Assembly: GCF_019048845.1 (NCBI RefSeq)
Contig: NZ_CP077426.1
Span: 2,651,501 to 2,715,500 of the forward strand
Source: Vibrio mimicus
Lineage (GTDB): Bacteria; Pseudomonadota; Gammaproteobacteria; Enterobacterales; Vibrionaceae
Length of the DNA: 64,000 nucleotides
Direction of reading: 5' to 3'
Shown: positions 35,968-46,126 of the stretch, in pieces
Layout of the letters: each line of letters starts with the position of its first letter
Position numbering within the stretch: position 1 is the first letter of the stretch
Position numbers and translations under genes: made by a program
Notes under the pieces: generated by a model
The model's input: the letters and a program-made list of their open reading frames with translations, nothing else
The model's database searches: none
What the model was told of the DNA's origin: nothing

Positions 35968-38426
35968 GCGTTAAATTGTCGTTTGGTTTTACTGGTTGCC
36001 ACATGATTGGCAGGATCATCCGGCCACACATGTTTCGGGTAGCGGCCTTTCATCTCTTTTTGCACTTCTTTGTACGCGCCCGCCCAGAAACTGGCGAGAT
36101 CGCGGGTAACTTGCAACGGGCGTTGTGCGGGAGAAAGTAGCTCCATCACCACGGCGCGCGTTCCTTTAGCAACCCGCGGTGAGGTTTGCTCACCAAACAC
36201 TTCCTGCATGCGCACAGAGAGTGTCGGCTCCATCCCCGGCTGATAACGGATTTTTTTATGATTCCCCGTTGGCAGCAAATGATGGGTTGGCAGCCACTCG
36301 TCAAGCTGCTGACTGAGCTCCCAGCCAAGATAATGCTTGAGTGCCGCCAATACCGAGACATTCTGCAAACCTTTCACCGAGGTTACGCCGGCCAAATACG
36401 GCTCCAACCACAGTTCTAGGTGCTTCAGCAGTGCTTCATCATCCAACGCTGGCCACGCTTCTTCCGGTAGCCATTCGGCGGCGCAGCGCGCGCGGGCTAG
36501 CCACTCGCTCGCCTCTTCGCTCCACTGTAACACTGTTAAGCCTTTGCGCCGCACATAGCTCAGCAAAGCTTGTGTCATTTTTTGTTTATCGGGCTCAGGC
36601 AGCTTTTCACGACGAAGCACCAGTTGATCGATTCGCCACTGCGCTTCCGCGCTCAAGCGGCCAGCTTTTTCATCCCAATCCACTTGTTCAACCCGAGAAA
36701 TCAGCGCTGGTAATACGCGTTCAAGCGCGTGGATATCCAGCTCAAGGGCACTGAATATTTGACTGGCTTGAGTTTGGCCGCGCATCAAATCCAAGGCAAC
36801 CAGATAATCGGCGGCGGACAAGCGTTCTTCCACCGCTAGCCAAGCGCCGTGACCATTGGCGAGTAAAAATTGTCCTGTTTGTTGGCCGCGCTGCTGCGCA
36901 ACCCGATCTGGAAATGCCAAACACGCCACTAGAGGAAGCCATGCAGACTCAACCGAGGAGAGTGAAAACGCCGTATCGAGTTTGTGCGCCAAGCTGTGCG
37001 CACGCTGCATCAGCAGTTTTTGTTTTGGATGACGACCTTGCTGCCAACGATGCAAGCTATGTTGTACATCAATCACTTGCCGTTCTGGCTCTTCAAGTAA
37101 CACCGCCAGAGCTAAAGCGCTTTGCAAGGCCGACTCGCCTAAGCGATCGGCACGCAGCAGCATCGCCGCAATCCGCGGCTCAACACCCAGTGAGTGCGCC
37201 TCTTTACCGGCCGCAGTGAGTTGCGTGCGTGCATCCAAAAGACCAAGACGCTGCAACAGTTGCTGCGCCTGCACAAACGCACTGCTCGGTGGCAAGTTCA
37301 ACCAAGCCAAGTCGCTCGGTTGCGCACCCCATTGCGCGAGTTCTAACGCCAGTGGCGCTAAGTCCGTGTGTAGCATTTCGGGCTCCGGCACCCAAGGCTG
37401 CTGCTTAAGCTGCGCTTCGCTGTATAAACGCACACAAATCCCCGGCTCTAAACGTCCGGCGCGCCCTGCCCGCTGCTCGGCAGAGGATTGAGCAATCCGC
37501 ACTTGTTCAAGGCGAGTAATGCCGGTTTTGAGATCAAAACGCGCACTGCGCTCAAGCCCACTATCAAGCACTATGCGAATGCCTTCGATGGTCAGCGAAG
37601 TTTCAGCAATATTGGTCGCCAAGACCACTTTGCGCCGCCCCGCCGCCGTGGGAGCAATTGCGCGCTGCTGCGCGGCGAACTCCATCTGTCCATACAAAGG
37701 GCAGATTTCAACCTCGCTAGCCAAATCACTTAACTGTTCGGTTAACTGGTTGATGCTGGCGGCACCGGGCAAAAAGGCCAGCAATGAGCCCGTTTCGTGC
37801 TGCAGAAGATGACGAATTTGTCGCTGCATCGCCGCCACCAACGGTTCATCAACCCGCATAGCTTGATAGCGAATCTCAATCGGGAAACCACGCCCTTGTG
37901 ACTCAACATAGCAGGCTTGCGGCAATAGGTTTTGTAAGGCTTGCTGATCTAGGGTTGCCGACATCACCACGATTTTTAAATCGTCCCGAAGTGCAGACTG
38001 CACTTCAAGCGCCAAGGCTAAGGCAGTATCAGCGTGAATGCTGCGCTCATGAAACTCATCGAAAATCAGCACATCCACCCCATCCAGTTCCGGATCGTTT
38101 TGCAGCATGCGCGTCATAATGCCTTCAGTCACAATCTCCAACTGAGTGGCACGGCTAACTCGGTTTTCACCACGCACCCGATACCCTACACGCTGCCCAA
38201 CCTCTTCCCCCAGTTGCTGCGCCAAATAGCGGGCAATGTTACGCGCAGCCAAACGCCGTGGCTCCAGCATAATGATTTTGCCGTGGAACAGCCCCGCTTG
38301 CAGTAACTGCAACGGAAAGTAGGTGGACTTACCGGCACCGGGCGCGGCTTTGAGGATGAGTTGTGGAGAGTCGGTGATACCGGACAACAGCTTCGGCATC
38401 ACCTCAATAATGGGCAGTGGTGACAA
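35964..38426 (-). CDS. hrpB: ATP-dependent helicase HrpB
   Basis: 820-residue DEAH-box helicase. Motif I APGAGKST, motif II DEFH, motif III SATL, motif VI QRAGRAGR, followed by the HA2 and HrpB C-terminal domains. Starts at TTG 38426 with AGGAAG nine bases upstream, and the resulting N-terminus MSPLPIIEVMPKLL aligns with E. coli HrpB MSSLPVAAVLPELL. Also upstream of mrcB in E. coli. Cellular substrate is poorly defined. Confidence 0.94.
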   Translation of the reverse strand: MSPLPIIEVMPKLLSGITDSPQLILKAAPGAGKSTYFPLQLLQAGLFHGKIIMLEPRRLAARNIARYLAQQLGEEVGQRVGYRVRGENRVSRATQLEIVTEGIMTRMLQNDPELDGVDVLIFDEFHERSIHADTALALALEVQSALRDDLKIVVMSATLDQQALQNLLPQACYVESQGRGFPIEIRYQAMRVDEPLVAAMQRQIRHLLQHETGSLLAFLPGAASINQLTEQLSDLASEVEICPLYGQMEFAAQQRAIAPTAAGRRKVVLATNIAETSLTIEGIRIVLDSGLERSARFDLKTGITRLEQVRIAQSSAEQRAGRAGRLEPGICVRLYSEAQLKQQPWVPEPEMLHTDLAPLALELAQWGAQPSDLAWLNLPPSSAFVQAQQLLQRLGLLDARTQLTAAGKEAHSLGVEPRIAAMLLRADRLGESALQSALALAVLLEEPERQVIDVQHSLHRWQQGRHPKQKLLMQRAHSLAHKLDTAFSLSSVESAWLPLVACLAFPDRVAQQRGQQTGQFLLANGHGAWLAVEERLSAADYLVALDLMRGQTQASQIFSALELDIHALERVLPALISRVEQVDWDEKAGRLSAEAQWRIDQLVLRREKLPEPDKQKMTQALLSYVRRKGLTVLQWSEEASEWLARARCAAEWLPEEAWPALDDEALLKHLELWLEPYLAGVTSVKGLQNVSVLAALKHYLGWELSQQLDEWLPTHHLLPTGNHKKIRYQPGMEPTLSVRMQEVFGEQTSPRVAKGTRAVVMELLSPAQRPLQVTRDLASFWAGAYKEVQKEMKGRYPKHVWPDDPANHVATSKTKRQFNA

Positions 38427-38524
38427 GGGCGCTTCCTACAAGGTTAAATGGCCGCGCCATTGTACATAAAACGGAGTCCGTGCCCAAAGTGCATTCCTAT
38501 CAAGAGGCTCGGCAGACAACAAAC

Positions 38525-39856
38525 TTACTGTGGTGTTAAGTCTGCTGGTTGGGCAGCCAAAGGAGCCTCAAGAGTCGGTTCAGAAATCGCTGGCACAGCA
38601 CTCTCGCGATCTTGGGGTTCAAGCTCTGCTGGCACCGTAGTTGGCAGATGAGCATTCTCAACATCAATTGGCGTATTTTCCGCGTTGGTAGGTTCATCCC
38701 CAAGATGGGTAGACGCAACAATTGGACTCTCCGTTGACGCAGACGCTAATGATACCGTGGTCAGTACAGGTTTGGACTTCATCCAAGCATTCAAAGCCAA
38801 TGCCTGATCATTGGTTAAAATACCGTTATGACCAGCAATGACGCCATCAGACACCGCGAGTACCCACACCGCCTGACGGTTGGCATCTTCACAACTTTGT
38901 ACGGTTTTGCGGGCATGCAATCTGGCGCGAATTTTCCAACCCGCACCTTCCAATACCTGCATGCAGCCCGGTTTGGCATCGTGCTCAAGCAGCCACTGAG
39001 GGATCTTGACTGCTTTATTACAATCACGCCCCGAGCACGGATCCACATCATGAGTGATCGCCCATGAATTACCCACGGCGCGCTCGCCATCTTTGATCCA
39101 GTTAAAGGCCTCACGCACCGCAAAATCGGTTTTGGACTGCAACACCAACATGGATGGACCAAAACCTTCCGGACTCAGCCACTTATCCAGCGGCTGATAC
39201 TCTTTGGCAGAGGCGGCGGGGTTTAAAAGCACCGTTAAATGGGTTTCACCGCGACCTGCGGCCAGATTATCCAAAATCGCCTGTTTGCGAGCGTGCAGCG
39301 CAACCACGCCACCAAGGCTGTGCCCGACTAAAATATAGCGCCCCAGCGTTCCCTGACGGTGCAGCTCATCTAATGAGCCTAGCAACTTTCTCACCCCATG
39401 CTCGCCCACTCTTCGCGCCACCTGCTTGCTGGTTAATATGGTCGGAAAATCCAACGCTTCAACCTGACTTTCAGGATCATCAGAACCATCTAGCCATAAG
39501 GGATCATATTGATCACCACGCCAACCAATGTACAGCCCGATGAGGCCCGGTTTGCTCTTGGCCATTTGGCGATGAAAACGCTGAAAAGCGACAAAATTAT
39601 CGTCAGTGGGTGCGGCATTATGATGCCAGCCATGGATGAAAATCAGCAGCTCTGCCCCTGGGTTTTTGGCTAACCTAGCCTTCAGCATTTCGTATTGCTC
39701 AGGCAGATGCATGTCACCCTCATCATTAAATTCAATGACATGGAAATCAGATCGACTCAACTCAGGCGTGACTTGATGATAGGGTATATCGGGAATGCGG
39801 GTAGACCAAATTGACAACGCGAGAACAGCCAACAGCACAACCTTAAATATAGCCAT
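38525..39856 (-). CDS. Membrane-anchored alpha/beta hydrolase
   Basis: 443 residues. An N-terminal membrane segment (MAIFKVVLLAVLALSIW) anchors a periplasmic-looking alpha/beta hydrolase with oxyanion loop FIHGWHHNA and nucleophile elbow GHSLGG. The domain carries several Cys (DPCSGRDC, PGCMQVLEG, QSCED), consistent with disulfides outside the cytoplasm. The last 70 residues are low complexity, rich in Glu, Pro, Thr and Ala, and probably disordered. Substrate unknown. Start uncertain: ATG 39856 chosen, but a TTG at 39877 in the same frame is possible. Neither has a good ribosome binding site. Confidence 0.75.
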   Translation of the reverse strand: MAIFKVVLLAVLALSIWSTRIPDIPYHQVTPELSRSDFHVIEFNDEGDMHLPEQYEMLKARLAKNPGAELLIFIHGWHHNAAPTDDNFVAFQRFHRQMAKSKPGLIGLYIGWRGDQYDPLWLDGSDDPESQVEALDFPTILTSKQVARRVGEHGVRKLLGSLDELHRQGTLGRYILVGHSLGGVVALHARKQAILDNLAAGRGETHLTVLLNPAASAKEYQPLDKWLSPEGFGPSMLVLQSKTDFAVREAFNWIKDGERAVGNSWAITHDVDPCSGRDCNKAVKIPQWLLEHDAKPGCMQVLEGAGWKIRARLHARKTVQSCEDANRQAVWVLAVSDGVIAGHNGILTNDQALALNAWMKSKPVLTTVSLASASTESPIVASTHLGDEPTNAENTPIDVENAHLPTTVPAELEPQDRESAVPAISEPTLEAPLAAQPADLTPQ

Positions 39857-40123
39857 ATTTTTCAAAAACTTACGCAAGGAATCTTACCGAAAAACAGATA
39901 CCCAGACTCGGGCGAGCGGCTATTATATGTTCAACTTCCATACTTCACCAGAGGCCGAATGATGCACTTTCTCACCAGCCGCTAACCTCTCGATGGCATC
40001 GGCCTTTAACAGCTTGAAACACCATGACTACCGCTTCCAATAGGAAGGGGATTGCGATTGTGACAAAAGCCACTAGGGTATGTTTAAATGCCTTAGCCAT
40101 TGGCTATGAATAAGAAGAGAAAC
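39857..40123. other. Gap between hydrolase and sfsA
   Basis: 267 bases between divergent genes. I see no strong promoter or hairpin. A CTTCCAATAGGAAGGGGAT block near 40035 resembles the edge of the ERIC element at 48082, but the rest of the element is absent. Confidence 0.4.
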
Positions 40124-40858
40124 ATGCACTTTTCCCCACCTCTGCAAAAAGGAACCTTACTCAAACGTTACAAACGCTTTTTGGCCGATGTCGCGCTGGA
40201 AGATGGTTCGGTGATCACCATGCACTGTGCGAACACGGGCGCCATGACTGGCTGCGCCGAACCAGGCAGTACGGTGTGGTTTTCTACATCGGATAATCCC
40301 AAACGCAAATACGCCCACAGTTGGGAACTGACGCAGACCCAAGCAGGTCACTGGATTTGCGTGAATACCGCGCGAGCCAACGCATTGGTAGTCGAAGCAA
40401 TTTTGGCTGGAAAGATCCCCCAACTGAAGGGTTATGACACACTCAGCACGGAAGTGAAGTACGGCCATGAAAATAGCCGTATCGATATCTTGCTAAAGTC
40501 AGATTCTCAACCAAACTGCTTTATAGAAGTAAAAAGCGTCACTCTTTTGGATGAGATTCAAGGCGATAAAGGACAAGGTTACTTCCCTGATGCAGTCACG
40601 ACTCGCGGGCAAAAACATCTCCGTGAGCTGGCAGAAATGGCCAAAGATGGAAGCAGGTCGGTACTTTTGTTTGCCGTTTTACATTCGGGGATTGAAAAAG
40701 TCTCTCCCGCTCTCCATATAGACGCGAACTATTCACAGTTACTAAAAGCGGCACAGGAAGTCGGCGTGGAAGTGTTGTGCTACAAAGCTTCACTTTCCGA
40801 AGAGGGTATCCAACTAGTATCTGAAGTCAAATTTGCCCATCAAGTGACAAAAAATTGA
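40124..40858 (+). CDS. sfsA: Sugar fermentation stimulation protein SfsA
   Basis: 244-residue protein with an N-terminal OB-like domain and a C-terminal nuclease-like fold. Conserved blocks [29 protein letters not shown], and FIEVKSVTL with the Glu-Val-Lys typical of restriction-type nucleases. Role uncertain; in E. coli it was found as a factor raising maltose metabolism when overproduced. Start moved to ATG 40124 (AGAAGAGA upstream) from a TTG 24 bases earlier, by match to E. coli MEFSPPL. Confidence 0.9.
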   Translation: MHFSPPLQKGTLLKRYKRFLADVALEDGSVITMHCANTGAMTGCAEPGSTVWFSTSDNPKRKYAHSWELTQTQAGHWICVNTARANALVVEAILAGKIPQLKGYDTLSTEVKYGHENSRIDILLKSDSQPNCFIEVKSVTLLDEIQGDKGQGYFPDAVTTRGQKHLRELAEMAKDGSRSVLLFAVLHSGIEKVSPALHIDANYSQLLKAAQEVGVEVLCYKASLSEEGIQLVSEVKFAHQVTKN

Positions 40859-40897
40859 TGGTGTCTTCACATTGACGATAACTTTACGTTGGATTGT

Positions 40898-40926
40898 TTG
40901 CCTCCCCCACTTCTTTTTGCTATAGA
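40898..40926 (+). promoter_or_regulatory. Predicted sigma-70 promoter of dksA
   Basis: TTGCCT-N17-TATAGA, 58 bases before the dksA ATG, followed by a C-rich discriminator. Confidence 0.6.
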
Positions 40927-40983
40927 TACCCGCCTTAAATTTAACTGCTCTCGCAGTTGACTAGGGGTTAGTAGGAGATCTGT

Positions 40984-41430
40984 ATGACAGAGTCTAAAAA
41001 GAAAACACTAGGCATCCTAGCCAGTGCAGGTGTTGAGCCATATCAAGAGAAGCCAGGTGAAGAGTATATGTCGCCTGCGCAAATCACACATTTTACAAAA
41101 ATTTTGGAAGCATGGCGCAACCAACTGAGAGAAGAAGTGGACCGTACCGTTCACCATATGCAGGATGAAGCGGCCAACTTCCCAGACCCTGTTGACCGTG
41201 CTTCTCAAGAAGAAGAGTTCAGCTTGGAACTGCGTAACCGTGATCGCGAACGTCGCCTGATCAAGAAAATCGAAAAGACTCTCGACAAAATTAAAGAAGA
41301 GGATTTCGGTTTCTGTGATTCATGTGGTGTCGAAATCGGTATTCGCCGACTAGAAGCGCGTCCAACTGCGGATCTGTGTATCGATTGCAAAACACTCGCT
41401 GAAATCAAAGAAAAGCAGATGCTTGGCTAA
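40984..41430 (+). CDS. dksA: RNA polymerase-binding transcription factor DksA
   Basis: 148-residue factor that enters the RNA polymerase secondary channel and works with ppGpp in the stringent response. Long coiled coil (about residues 33-108) and a C4 zinc finger with Cys in CDSCG and CIDC near the C-terminus. The tip Asp residues are in FPDPVDRAS. Ribosome binding site TAGGAGAT. Terminator follows, as in E. coli, where it limits read-through into gluQ. Confidence 0.97.
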   Translation: MTESKKKTLGILASAGVEPYQEKPGEEYMSPAQITHFTKILEAWRNQLREEVDRTVHHMQDEAANFPDPVDRASQEEEFSLELRNRDRERRLIKKIEKTLDKIKEEDFGFCDSCGVEIGIRRLEARPTADLCIDCKTLAEIKEKQMLG

Positions 41431-41444
41431 GATGAAACAGTAAG

Positions 41445-41476
41445 GAAAAGGGAGCTCAAGCTCCCTTTTCTTGTTT
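41445..41476 (+). terminator. Intrinsic terminator of dksA
   Basis: 11-bp stem GAAAAGGGAGC-tcaa-GCTCCCTTTTC, then TTGTTTATTT. Confidence 0.9.
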
Positions 41477-41522
41477 ATTTGCATTATTCCCAAACGACTT
41501 GGAGTTACAGGTAAATCGCCCT

Positions 41523-42413
41523 ATGAGCTATATTGGTCGCTTCGCCCCCTCTCCTTCTGGCCCTTTGCATTTTGGTTCATTGATTGCGGCCTTAGGCAGC
41601 TATTTCCAAGCCAAAGCCAATCAAGGTAAGTGGCTAGTACGCATTGAAGATCTTGACCCGCCGCGAGAAATGCCCGGAGCAGCAGCCCATATTCTACGTA
41701 CATTAGAAACCTATGGCCTGCACTGGGATGACTCAGTGGTTTACCAAAGCCAGCGTCACGCCTTGTACCAGAACCAGATCAATCAATGGCTCGCCACAGG
41801 ACAAGCCTATTACTGCCAGTGCACCCGAAAAGAAATCAAAGCCATGGGCGGGTTTTATAACGGCCACTGCAAAAGCCATCCGCCTGCTCAGCATCAAGAC
41901 TGCTCGATTCGGCTGCGGATGGATAACCCAGTACAAGATTTCATTGATTTGAAACACGGCTCAATCACCATACCTAAGGCATTAGCGGAAGAGGATTTCA
42001 TCATCAAACGTCGTGATGGCCTGTTTGCGTATAACCTCGCGGTGGTGCTAGATGATATTGACCAAGGTGTTACCCAAGTGGTGCGTGGAGCAGATTTGAT
42101 TGAACCCACAGGGCGGCAAATCAGCCTATATCACACTTTAAAACAAAAGCCGGTCAGCTACTTACATTTGCCTTTGGCGATGGATGGTAACGGGAATAAA
42201 CTCTCAAAACAGAACCACGCTCCAGCGATTGAGTCATCCCATCCTCGGCAGACGATTTCGCATGCCATGCAGTTTCTCGGCTTTGTATTACCTGCGGATT
42301 TTTCCGATGCAAATACTGAGCAAATGCTGGCTTGGGGATGCCAAAATTGGCAGCTGAGCCAACTACCGGAAGCGATCGAGATCACACCAAGATTCTCAAA
42401 TGGTCCTGCTTAA
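41523..42413 (+). CDS. gluQ: Glutamyl-queuosine tRNA(Asp) synthetase
   Basis: 296-residue truncated glutamyl-tRNA synthetase that attaches glutamate to queuosine 34 of tRNA(Asp). N-terminal signature YIGRFAPSPSGPLHFGSL (HIGH equivalent), zinc ligands in CQCTRKE with GHC, and KLSKQ as the KMSKS equivalent. It lacks the anticodon-binding domain, as expected for this family. Start moved from TTG 41499 to ATG 41523 by alignment. Lies after the dksA terminator. Confidence 0.95.
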   Translation: MSYIGRFAPSPSGPLHFGSLIAALGSYFQAKANQGKWLVRIEDLDPPREMPGAAAHILRTLETYGLHWDDSVVYQSQRHALYQNQINQWLATGQAYYCQCTRKEIKAMGGFYNGHCKSHPPAQHQDCSIRLRMDNPVQDFIDLKHGSITIPKALAEEDFIIKRRDGLFAYNLAVVLDDIDQGVTQVVRGADLIEPTGRQISLYHTLKQKPVSYLHLPLAMDGNGNKLSKQNHAPAIESSHPRQTISHAMQFLGFVLPADFSDANTEQMLAWGCQNWQLSQLPEAIEITPRFSNGPA

Positions 42414-42503
42414 GCTATTATTAGCGCCAAATTCCGTCCGTTTGAGCGTCAAATTAAACAGCGTAGCGCTTACAGCGGCAACAGCAATCATTGTCAGAAG
42501 CAC

Positions 42504-43877
42504 ATGAATAATAACGATTTTGAACCGAGCAACACTCGCACATATCCAGACTTAGCTTTGACTATTATTCCGCGTCAGGCACACCCTATCTCGCGTCAGC
42601 AGATCAGCGAAAATGCGCTGAAAGTGCTCTATCGCTTGCATGGCGCAGGGTTTGAAGCCTTCCTCGTCGGTGGTGGTGTGCGTGACTTACTCCTTGGCGG
42701 CAAGCCAAAAGACTTTGATGTGGCCACCAACGCCACGCCAGAGCAGCTGCGCCAACTGTTTCGTAACTGTCGTCTGATTGGTCGCCGTTTTCGTCTCGCG
42801 CACATTATGTTTGGACGCGACATCGTCGAAGTCGCCACTTTCCGTGGCCATCATCAAGAGACGAGCCAAAGCCAAAATATTGCGGCACAATCGGAAGCTG
42901 GCATGCTGCTACGCGACAACGTATACGGCACGATTGATGAAGATGCCGAGCGCCGCGACTTCACCATCAATGCGATGTATTACAACATTGCGGACTACAG
43001 CATTCACGACTATGCCGGCGGCATGGAAGATCTTGAAGATCGCTTAGTGCGTCTGATTGGCGATCCGGAAACACGCTATCGCGAGGATCCGGTGCGTATG
43101 CTGCGTGCGGTGCGTTTTGCGGTCAAACTCGATTTTGATATTGAGGAAGACACGGCCGAGCCAATTGAGCACCTTGCTCCTATGCTGCGTGATATTCCCG
43201 CCGCTCGTCTGTATGAAGAGTCGCTCAAAATGCTGCAAGCAGGTCATGGTTTAGAGACTTACCACTTGATGCGTCAATACAATCTGTTCCAGCAGCTTTT
43301 CCCAACCATTGCGGAACATTTTACCGCCGATCACAGTTCACAAACCGAGCAAATGTTGGATTTGGTGCTGGATGCGACCGATATTCGTATCGAAGAAGAT
43401 CTGCGTATCAACCCGGCCTTTATGTTTGCAGCCATGCTGTGGTATCCGATGATCAAGCTCGCCGACCAACTGATGGAGTCACTCAGCCTCCACGAATTTG
43501 ATGCGATGACGGAAGCCAGTAACCGCATCTTAGATGAAGTCGTCAAACGCATCGCGATCCCGCGTCGCCACACTACGACCATTCGTGATATTTGGCAGTT
43601 ACAACAACGCTTACCACGTCGCAGTGGCAAACGTGCCTTCCGTTTGTTGGAACTGAGCAAGTTCCGCGCAGGCTTTGATTTCCTCGAAATGCGTGGCGAA
43701 ATTGAAGGTGGAGAAACCAAGCAATTAGCTGAATGGTGGGCCACTTTCCAAAACGCGGGGCGCAATATGCGTCAGGCAATGGTCGGTGACATGGGGAACG
43801 CTACTGGCACGGGTAAACCTAGCTCACGCCGTCGTAAACCATCACGTAATAAGCATAAGAGTAAATCGAGCGAATGA
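42504..43877 (+). CDS. pcnB: Poly(A) polymerase I
   Basis: 457-residue nucleotidyltransferase that adds 3' poly(A) tails and promotes RNA decay. Signature LVGGGVRDLLLG, catalytic Asp pair in KPKDFDVATNATPEQ, and the RRDFTINAM block; the Arg/Lys-rich C-terminus (SSRRRKPSRNKHKSK) binds RNA. The ATG at 42504 lacks a clear ribosome binding site, and the frame is open back to the gluQ stop with two ATT codons at 42417 and 42420. E. coli pcnB starts at AUU, so a longer N-terminus cannot be excluded. Overlaps folK by four bases. Confidence 0.94.
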   Translation: MNNNDFEPSNTRTYPDLALTIIPRQAHPISRQQISENALKVLYRLHGAGFEAFLVGGGVRDLLLGGKPKDFDVATNATPEQLRQLFRNCRLIGRRFRLAHIMFGRDIVEVATFRGHHQETSQSQNIAAQSEAGMLLRDNVYGTIDEDAERRDFTINAMYYNIADYSIHDYAGGMEDLEDRLVRLIGDPETRYREDPVRMLRAVRFAVKLDFDIEEDTAEPIEHLAPMLRDIPAARLYEESLKMLQAGHGLETYHLMRQYNLFQQLFPTIAEHFTADHSSQTEQMLDLVLDATDIRIEEDLRINPAFMFAAMLWYPMIKLADQLMESLSLHEFDAMTEASNRILDEVVKRIAIPRRHTTTIRDIWQLQQRLPRRSGKRAFRLLELSKFRAGFDFLEMRGEIEGGETKQLAEWWATFQNAGRNMRQAMVGDMGNATGTGKPSSRRRKPSRNKHKSKSSE

Positions 43878-44377
43878 TGCTTGCCTACATTGCGATTGGC
43901 AGTAACTTGGGCGACCCTGTCGCTCAAGCCCAACAAGCCATACAACAGCTTACTCAATTACCGAAGTCGCGCCTTATCGCGGCTTCATCGCTCTATAGCA
44001 GCACACCAATGGGACCGCAAAATCAGCCGGATTACATTAATGCGGTCGCAGCCATTAAAACCGAATTAACGCCACTGGAACTGCTCGATTGCACACAACG
44101 CATTGAACTGGAACAGGGGCGTGTCCGTAAAGACGAACGATGGGGACCGAGGACACTCGATCTCGATATTGTGCTTTACGGCAATGAGGTGATAGAGACC
44201 GAGCGTCTCACCATTCCTCACTATGGAATGAAAGTACGTGAATTCGTACTGTATCCGCTCGCGGAAATCGCACCAAATTTAACTCTCCCTGACGGGACTG
44301 AAATCCAAGCGCTATTGCAACAAGTACCGCTCAATGGGCTCAGCATTTGGCATTCGCCAACGTCGAGTAAGGACTAA
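43874..44377 (+). CDS. folK: 6-hydroxymethyl-7,8-dihydropterin pyrophosphokinase
   Basis: 167-residue folate pathway kinase that transfers pyrophosphate from ATP to hydroxymethyl dihydropterin. Motifs [29 protein letters not shown], and [15 protein letters not shown] with the metal-binding Asp pair. Translationally coupled to pcnB (ATGATG overlap). Followed two bases later by panB. Confidence 0.95.
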   Translation: MMLAYIAIGSNLGDPVAQAQQAIQQLTQLPKSRLIAASSLYSSTPMGPQNQPDYINAVAAIKTELTPLELLDCTQRIELEQGRVRKDERWGPRTLDLDIVLYGNEVIETERLTIPHYGMKVREFVLYPLAEIAPNLTLPDGTEIQALLQQVPLNGLSIWHSPTSSKD

Positions 44378-44379
44378 CA

Positions 44380-45174
44380 ATGAAAAAAATTACCATAAAC
44401 GACCTGATGAAATGGAAGCAGGAAGGTCGCAAATTTGCTACATCAACCGCTTATGATGCGAGTTTTGCTCAGTTATTTGAGAGCCAAGAAATGCCGGTCC
44501 TCTTGGTCGGTGATTCGCTTGGCATGGTGTTACAAGGAGAAGCCGACACCTTACCCGTGACGGTGGATGAGATTGCCTACCACACCCGTTGTGTACGTAA
44601 AGGCAGCCCAAATTGTTTGCTCATGGCGGATATGCCTTTCATGAGCTATGCCACGCCAGAACAAGCGTGTGAAAATGCCGCGAAACTGGTTCGCGCCGGT
44701 GCGAACATGGTGAAAATTGAAGGTGGCGATTGGTTAGTCGACACCGTAAAAATGTTGACTGAACGTGCAGTGCCAGTGTGTGCTCACCTCGGTTTAACGC
44801 CACAGTCGGTCAATATTTTTGGTGGCTACAAAGTCCAAGGCCGCGAGCAAGATAAAGCGGATCGCATGGTACGTGATGCGTTGGCTCTGCAAGAAGCGGG
44901 CGCACAAATTGTCCTGCTGGAATGCGTTCCTGCCGAATTGGCAAACCGCATCACTCAACTTCTTGATGTCCCTGTGATTGGTATTGGTGCTGGCAACGGC
45001 ACAGATGGTCAAATCCTCGTCATGCACGATATGTTTGGAATTTCGGCGAACTACATGCCAAAATTCTCGAAAAATTTCTTGGCTGAGACGGGCGACATTC
45101 GCCAAGCCGTTGCCAAGTATATCGAAGATGTCGAGAGTGGCGCTTTCCCAGATCTCGCTCATACCATTGCCTAA
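44380..45174 (+). CDS. panB: 3-methyl-2-oxobutanoate hydroxymethyltransferase
   Basis: 264-residue first committed enzyme of pantothenate synthesis. It transfers a hydroxymethyl group from methylenetetrahydrofolate to 2-oxoisovalerate. Motifs [20 protein letters not shown] (metal Asp), MADMPFMSY and [20 protein letters not shown]. Pairs with folK and panC in one operon, linking folate and pantothenate synthesis. Confidence 0.96.
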   Translation: MKKITINDLMKWKQEGRKFATSTAYDASFAQLFESQEMPVLLVGDSLGMVLQGEADTLPVTVDEIAYHTRCVRKGSPNCLLMADMPFMSYATPEQACENAAKLVRAGANMVKIEGGDWLVDTVKMLTERAVPVCAHLGLTPQSVNIFGGYKVQGREQDKADRMVRDALALQEAGAQIVLLECVPAELANRITQLLDVPVIGIGAGNGTDGQILVMHDMFGISANYMPKFSKNFLAETGDIRQAVAKYIEDVESGAFPDLAHTIA

Positions 45175-45184
45175 GGAGTCATTC

Positions 45185-46066
45185 ATGCAAGTTTTTGCTG
45201 ACATTGCCGTTCTTCGCGAGCAAATCAAACAGATCAAGCGTGAGGGCCGCCGAGTCGCTTTTGTGCCGACCATGGGTAATTTACATGAAGGCCATTTAAC
45301 TCTGGTTCGTAAAGCTCGTGAACTGGCCGATGTGGTCGTCGTGAGTATTTTCGTCAACCCGATGCAATTTGACCGCGCGGAAGATTTGAAAAACTACCCA
45401 CGCACCCTAGAAGACGATTTGAGTAAACTCAATGGTGAAGGGGTTGATCTCGTATTAACGCCGACACCGGAAACCATGTACCCACAAGGTTTGGATAAAC
45501 AAACCTTTGTTGAAGTACCGGGACTGTCCTTCATGCTGGAAGGCGCTTCTCGCCCAGGTCATTTCCGTGGTGTAGCAACGATCGTCACTAAGCTGTTTAA
45601 CATTGTGCAGCCTGATGTGGCCTGCTTTGGCGAAAAAGATTTCCAACAATTGGCGGTGATCCGTCAAATGGTGGAAGATCTGTGCATGGATATCGAAATT
45701 GTCGGCGTTGCGACCGTTCGTGAATTGGATGGTCTTGCAATGAGTTCACGTAATAATTTACTGACACTTGATGAGCGCCAACGCGCGCCAGTATTGGCTC
45801 GCACCATGCGCTGGATTAACAGTGCGATCCGTGGTGGTCGCGATGATTATCCATCGATCATCGAAGATGCCGTGGATCAACTGCGCGCAGCCGATCTGGA
45901 GCCTGATGAGATCTTTATCCGTGATGCTCGTACTCTATTGCCAATCAGCAGTGAAAGTAAGCAAGCGGTAATTCTGATGTCGGCTTTCTTAGGTAAAGTG
46001 CGCTTGATTGATAACCAAGTCCTCGACTTACAAACCGAAAACAAATCAGGCAACGAAGAAGAGTAA
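45185..46066 (+). CDS. panC: Pantothenate synthetase
   Basis: 293-residue ligase that joins pantoate and beta-alanine with ATP. Motifs [15 protein letters not shown] (HIGH type), [18 protein letters not shown] and MSSRNNLL (KMSKS-type). Start chosen at ATG 45185 with AAGGAGT eight bases upstream. The frame runs open further back into panB but with no other credible start. Ends before a symmetric terminator shared with the convergent exporter genes. Confidence 0.96.
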   Translation: MQVFADIAVLREQIKQIKREGRRVAFVPTMGNLHEGHLTLVRKARELADVVVVSIFVNPMQFDRAEDLKNYPRTLEDDLSKLNGEGVDLVLTPTPETMYPQGLDKQTFVEVPGLSFMLEGASRPGHFRGVATIVTKLFNIVQPDVACFGEKDFQQLAVIRQMVEDLCMDIEIVGVATVRELDGLAMSSRNNLLTLDERQRAPVLARTMRWINSAIRGGRDDYPSIIEDAVDQLRAADLEPDEIFIRDARTLLPISSESKQAVILMSAFLGKVRLIDNQVLDLQTENKSGNEEE

Positions 46067-46080
46067 TTCTCTTCTGGATC

Positions 46081-46110
46081 AAAAAAGGTCAACCTCGGTT
46101 GACCTTTTTT
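46081..46110. terminator. Bidirectional terminator between panC and the ABC exporter
   Basis: Near-perfect palindrome, AAAAAAGGTCAACC mirrored by GGTTGACCTTTTTT around a short TC centre. Has a T run on both strands. Confidence 0.93.
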
Positions 46111-46126
46111 ATATCTATTCATTCAG

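Noticed and set aside
40020..40060. Second ERIC copy before sfsA
   Set aside because: Only a CTTCCAATAGGAAGGGGAT edge is similar; the central GGGGTGAGCG core is missing.
44978..45184. Long N-terminal extension of panC
   Set aside because: It overlaps panB, and the ATG at 45185 has AAGGAGT and matches the family start.
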